From the NCBI GenBank assembly GCA_013359135.1, contig JABWCN010000011.1, forward strand, positions 1 to 64,000: a stretch of 64,000 bases of DNA, written 5' to 3'. The notes below the pieces were generated by a model, which was not told the origin of the DNA, did no database searches, and saw nothing but the letters and a program-made list of their open reading frames with translations. Positions 62,785 to 64,000 of the stretch are shown here, in pieces (within the stretch, counting starts at the first letter, position 1; each line of letters begins with the position of its first letter). Position numbers and translations under genes: made by a program. The stretch is from Pseudobdellovibrionaceae bacterium. Lineage in GTDB: Bacteria; Bdellovibrionota; Bdellovibrionia; Bdellovibrionales; Bdellovibrionaceae.

Positions 62785-62880
62785 CTAAAGTATGTGGCCT
62801 AAAAAGTCACTTTGGCTTTAGTGAAACTGTTAAATGCTCTTCTTGATTTATGGAACGACTTTTGAACAGACCATAACTGT

Positions 62881-64000
62881 ATGAAGTTAGTGTTCTTTCT
62901 TTTACTTATAACTGCAGTAATTCAGGCAGAAAGCAGATTCTGCCTTTCTTTTTACAGAGTGTCTATTTCGGAGACAGAGCATCCAACACTCAACCTACCA
63001 GAAGCCGTAACTTACGACATATATGCACTGGCAAATTCATGGAGAAACCCATTTTCACCAGATAGAAGTAATTTTCAGACGGACACTTACAGTCAATTTT
63101 CTATCACCAGACTTCGTGAGAACCCCAAGACCGGTCAATTACCTAGAGAAATTTTTAATGAAAACTATCTCTATCAGCTAGGCCTTTCAAGCCTTGTCTC
63201 GCTACCATTTCTGCGCCAACAACGAGATGAATCTCTCTCTCAGATTTATAACAACTATTTAAAGCAAGGACCTGAGCGTCGAGATAACGTTCTGACTTAC
63301 CAACGGGAAGATATCGACTTTCGTGATCGTACCACCCATTTTCTTTTGCATGAAGGTAGCAAGACTGTCGGTCGTATTCAACTGCAACACTCTCTAAATC
63401 CCAGCCAACAGCTGAATGTTGAAACCCATTTTCCTGAGCGAGCTTCTGCCGTCATTCGCAAACGAAAAGAGGCTGTCTTTTTTGAGCTAGGAAGACTTCA
63501 TATCCCTGATCCAAAAAAAGATGGAGTTGGACTTGATAATTCCTTTTCTAGAAAATTAGCTTTCTTTGAGTTGTTTCTTAGACCCTTAATGTATGTTGCT
63601 AAAAATGAACCCTCAGCTGCCATTGTCATGCAGACAAATCATGATGTTCTGGAGCGAATTCGAAAAAGGTTTGCTCCCTATAAATTGACAAACATAACGA
63701 TAGTTTCCAAACCTGGTGATCCACTTGAGTATCTAACAATTATTCCAGCCTCTGAAATAAAAAATGCGACAAGAACACTGTTCTTAAAGCGTGCTCAGTT
63801 AATAATCGAGAACTACCTAAAGTCTAATTTTGGAGAACTTCGACTGACAATACATCCTGACGAAAAAAACTTATACGATGAGCTCGATGTTACCTCCTTA
63901 GCAACTAAGTGGTTACAAAAAAATCTAGAGCCTGTGTGGCGAAAGCACATGAACAAATCTTTATATGACTCTCTAGGATCTAGTGCTATGCATATAAAAG
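62881..64000 (+). CDS. Secreted protein, function unknown, 3' end cut by window edge
   Basis: An ATG at 62881 opens a frame of 373 codons that runs to the right edge without a stop. It begins with a signal peptide (MKLVFFLLLITAVIQAES). The middle (about residues 190-310) has strands and helices arranged like a GNAT-type acyltransferase core (AVFFELGRLHIPD, AFFELFLRPLMYVAK, AAIVMQTNHDVLERI, then RRFAPYK-like basic residues), but no certain acetyl-CoA motif. An acyltransferase-like fold in an exported protein would be unusual, so treat this as a guess. Confidence 0.7.
   Translation, partial: MKLVFFLLLITAVIQAESRFCLSFYRVSISETEHPTLNLPEAVTYDIYALANSWRNPFSPDRSNFQTDTYSQFSITRLRENPKTGQLPREIFNENYLYQLGLSSLVSLPFLRQQRDESLSQIYNNYLKQGPERRDNVLTYQREDIDFRDRTTHFLLHEGSKTVGRIQLQHSLNPSQQLNVETHFPERASAVIRKRKEAVFFELGRLHIPDPKKDGVGLDNSFSRKLAFFELFLRPLMYVAKNEPSAAIVMQTNHDVLERIRKRFAPYKLTNITIVSKPGDPLEYLTIIPASEIKNATRTLFLKRAQLIIENYLKSNFGELRLTIHPDEKNLYDELDVTSLATKWLQKNLEPVWRKHMNKSLYDSLGSSAMHIK

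Noticed and set aside
1-64000. CRISPR arrays, phage genes or intact transposases
   Set aside because: No regularly spaced direct repeats, phage structural genes, integrase or transposase motifs were seen on either strand.

Overview
The window is AT-rich (roughly one third G+C by eye), densely coded on both strands, and contains no rRNA, tRNA, CRISPR array or intact insertion sequence that I can see. The gene content fits a Gram-negative bacterium of the Bdellovibrionota (Bdellovibrio-like lineage). It has LPS core and LPS transport genes, many exported proteins and lipoproteins, a TIGR02147-type regulator (a family concentrated in Fibrobacter and Bdellovibrio relatives), an AgmX/PglI-type FHA-TonB protein, and a Glt-like envelope motor locus. 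The phylum call is inferred from gene content; no ribosomal marker is present.

Layout. 1-9.5 kb holds housekeeping and single genes: a formyltransferase (cut by the left edge), an MFS permease, the ribosome-rescue factor ArfB, an RNase Y with an altered KH loop, an SRPBCC protein, a diguanylate cyclase, a DUF4442-like hotdog protein, a lipoprotein and an exported TPR-like protein. 9.6-18.6 kb is one tightly packed, partly overlapping operon resembling the Myxococcus Agl-Glt (gliding) or Nfs machinery. It encodes an outer-membrane barrel protein, one MotA/TolQ/ExbB channel protein, two ExbD/TolR proteins, a small exported protein, an FHA-TM-TonB/AgmX protein, a 1014-residue periplasmic repeat protein and a GYF-like-TM-repeat protein. 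18.6-21.4 kb has a TIGR02147 regulator divergent from two secreted proteins, one with an HExxH zinc-protease motif.

21.5-27.2 kb carries Hsp33, a histidine phosphatase, an FAH-family enzyme, bifunctional PutA and a duplicated-domain secreted protein. 27.3-37.8 kb, mostly on the minus strand, carries a rhomboid protease, an RDD protein, an S41-like peptidase lacking the usual Lys, a Fis-type DNA-binding protein, a CapA-like metallophosphatase-fold protein and a secreted subtilisin. 37.8-49.3 kb is an envelope-sugar region: an rRNA methyltransferase, an MFS permease, a GT9 heptosyltransferase-like gene overlapping WaaA (Kdo transferase), an outer-membrane protein overlapping a 1082-residue lipoprotein, and two more GT9 genes. 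49.3-64 kb carries pyrF, an RCK-pore-RCK potassium channel, thioredoxin, a pseudo-receiver protein, LptF/G, DprA, a LysM protein with a TPR partner, a ComEC-core protein, alanine dehydrogenase, a 44-residue basic protein, an aldo/keto reductase, asnS and a secreted protein cut by the right edge.

The strongest candidate for a little-described system is the compact Glt-like motor operon. Secondary points are the loss of the GXXG loop in RNase Y, a terminator abutting the S41 start, the beta-barrel/giant-lipoprotein pair, the TIGR02147 secreted-protein cassette, and short related sequence remnants just after stop codons.
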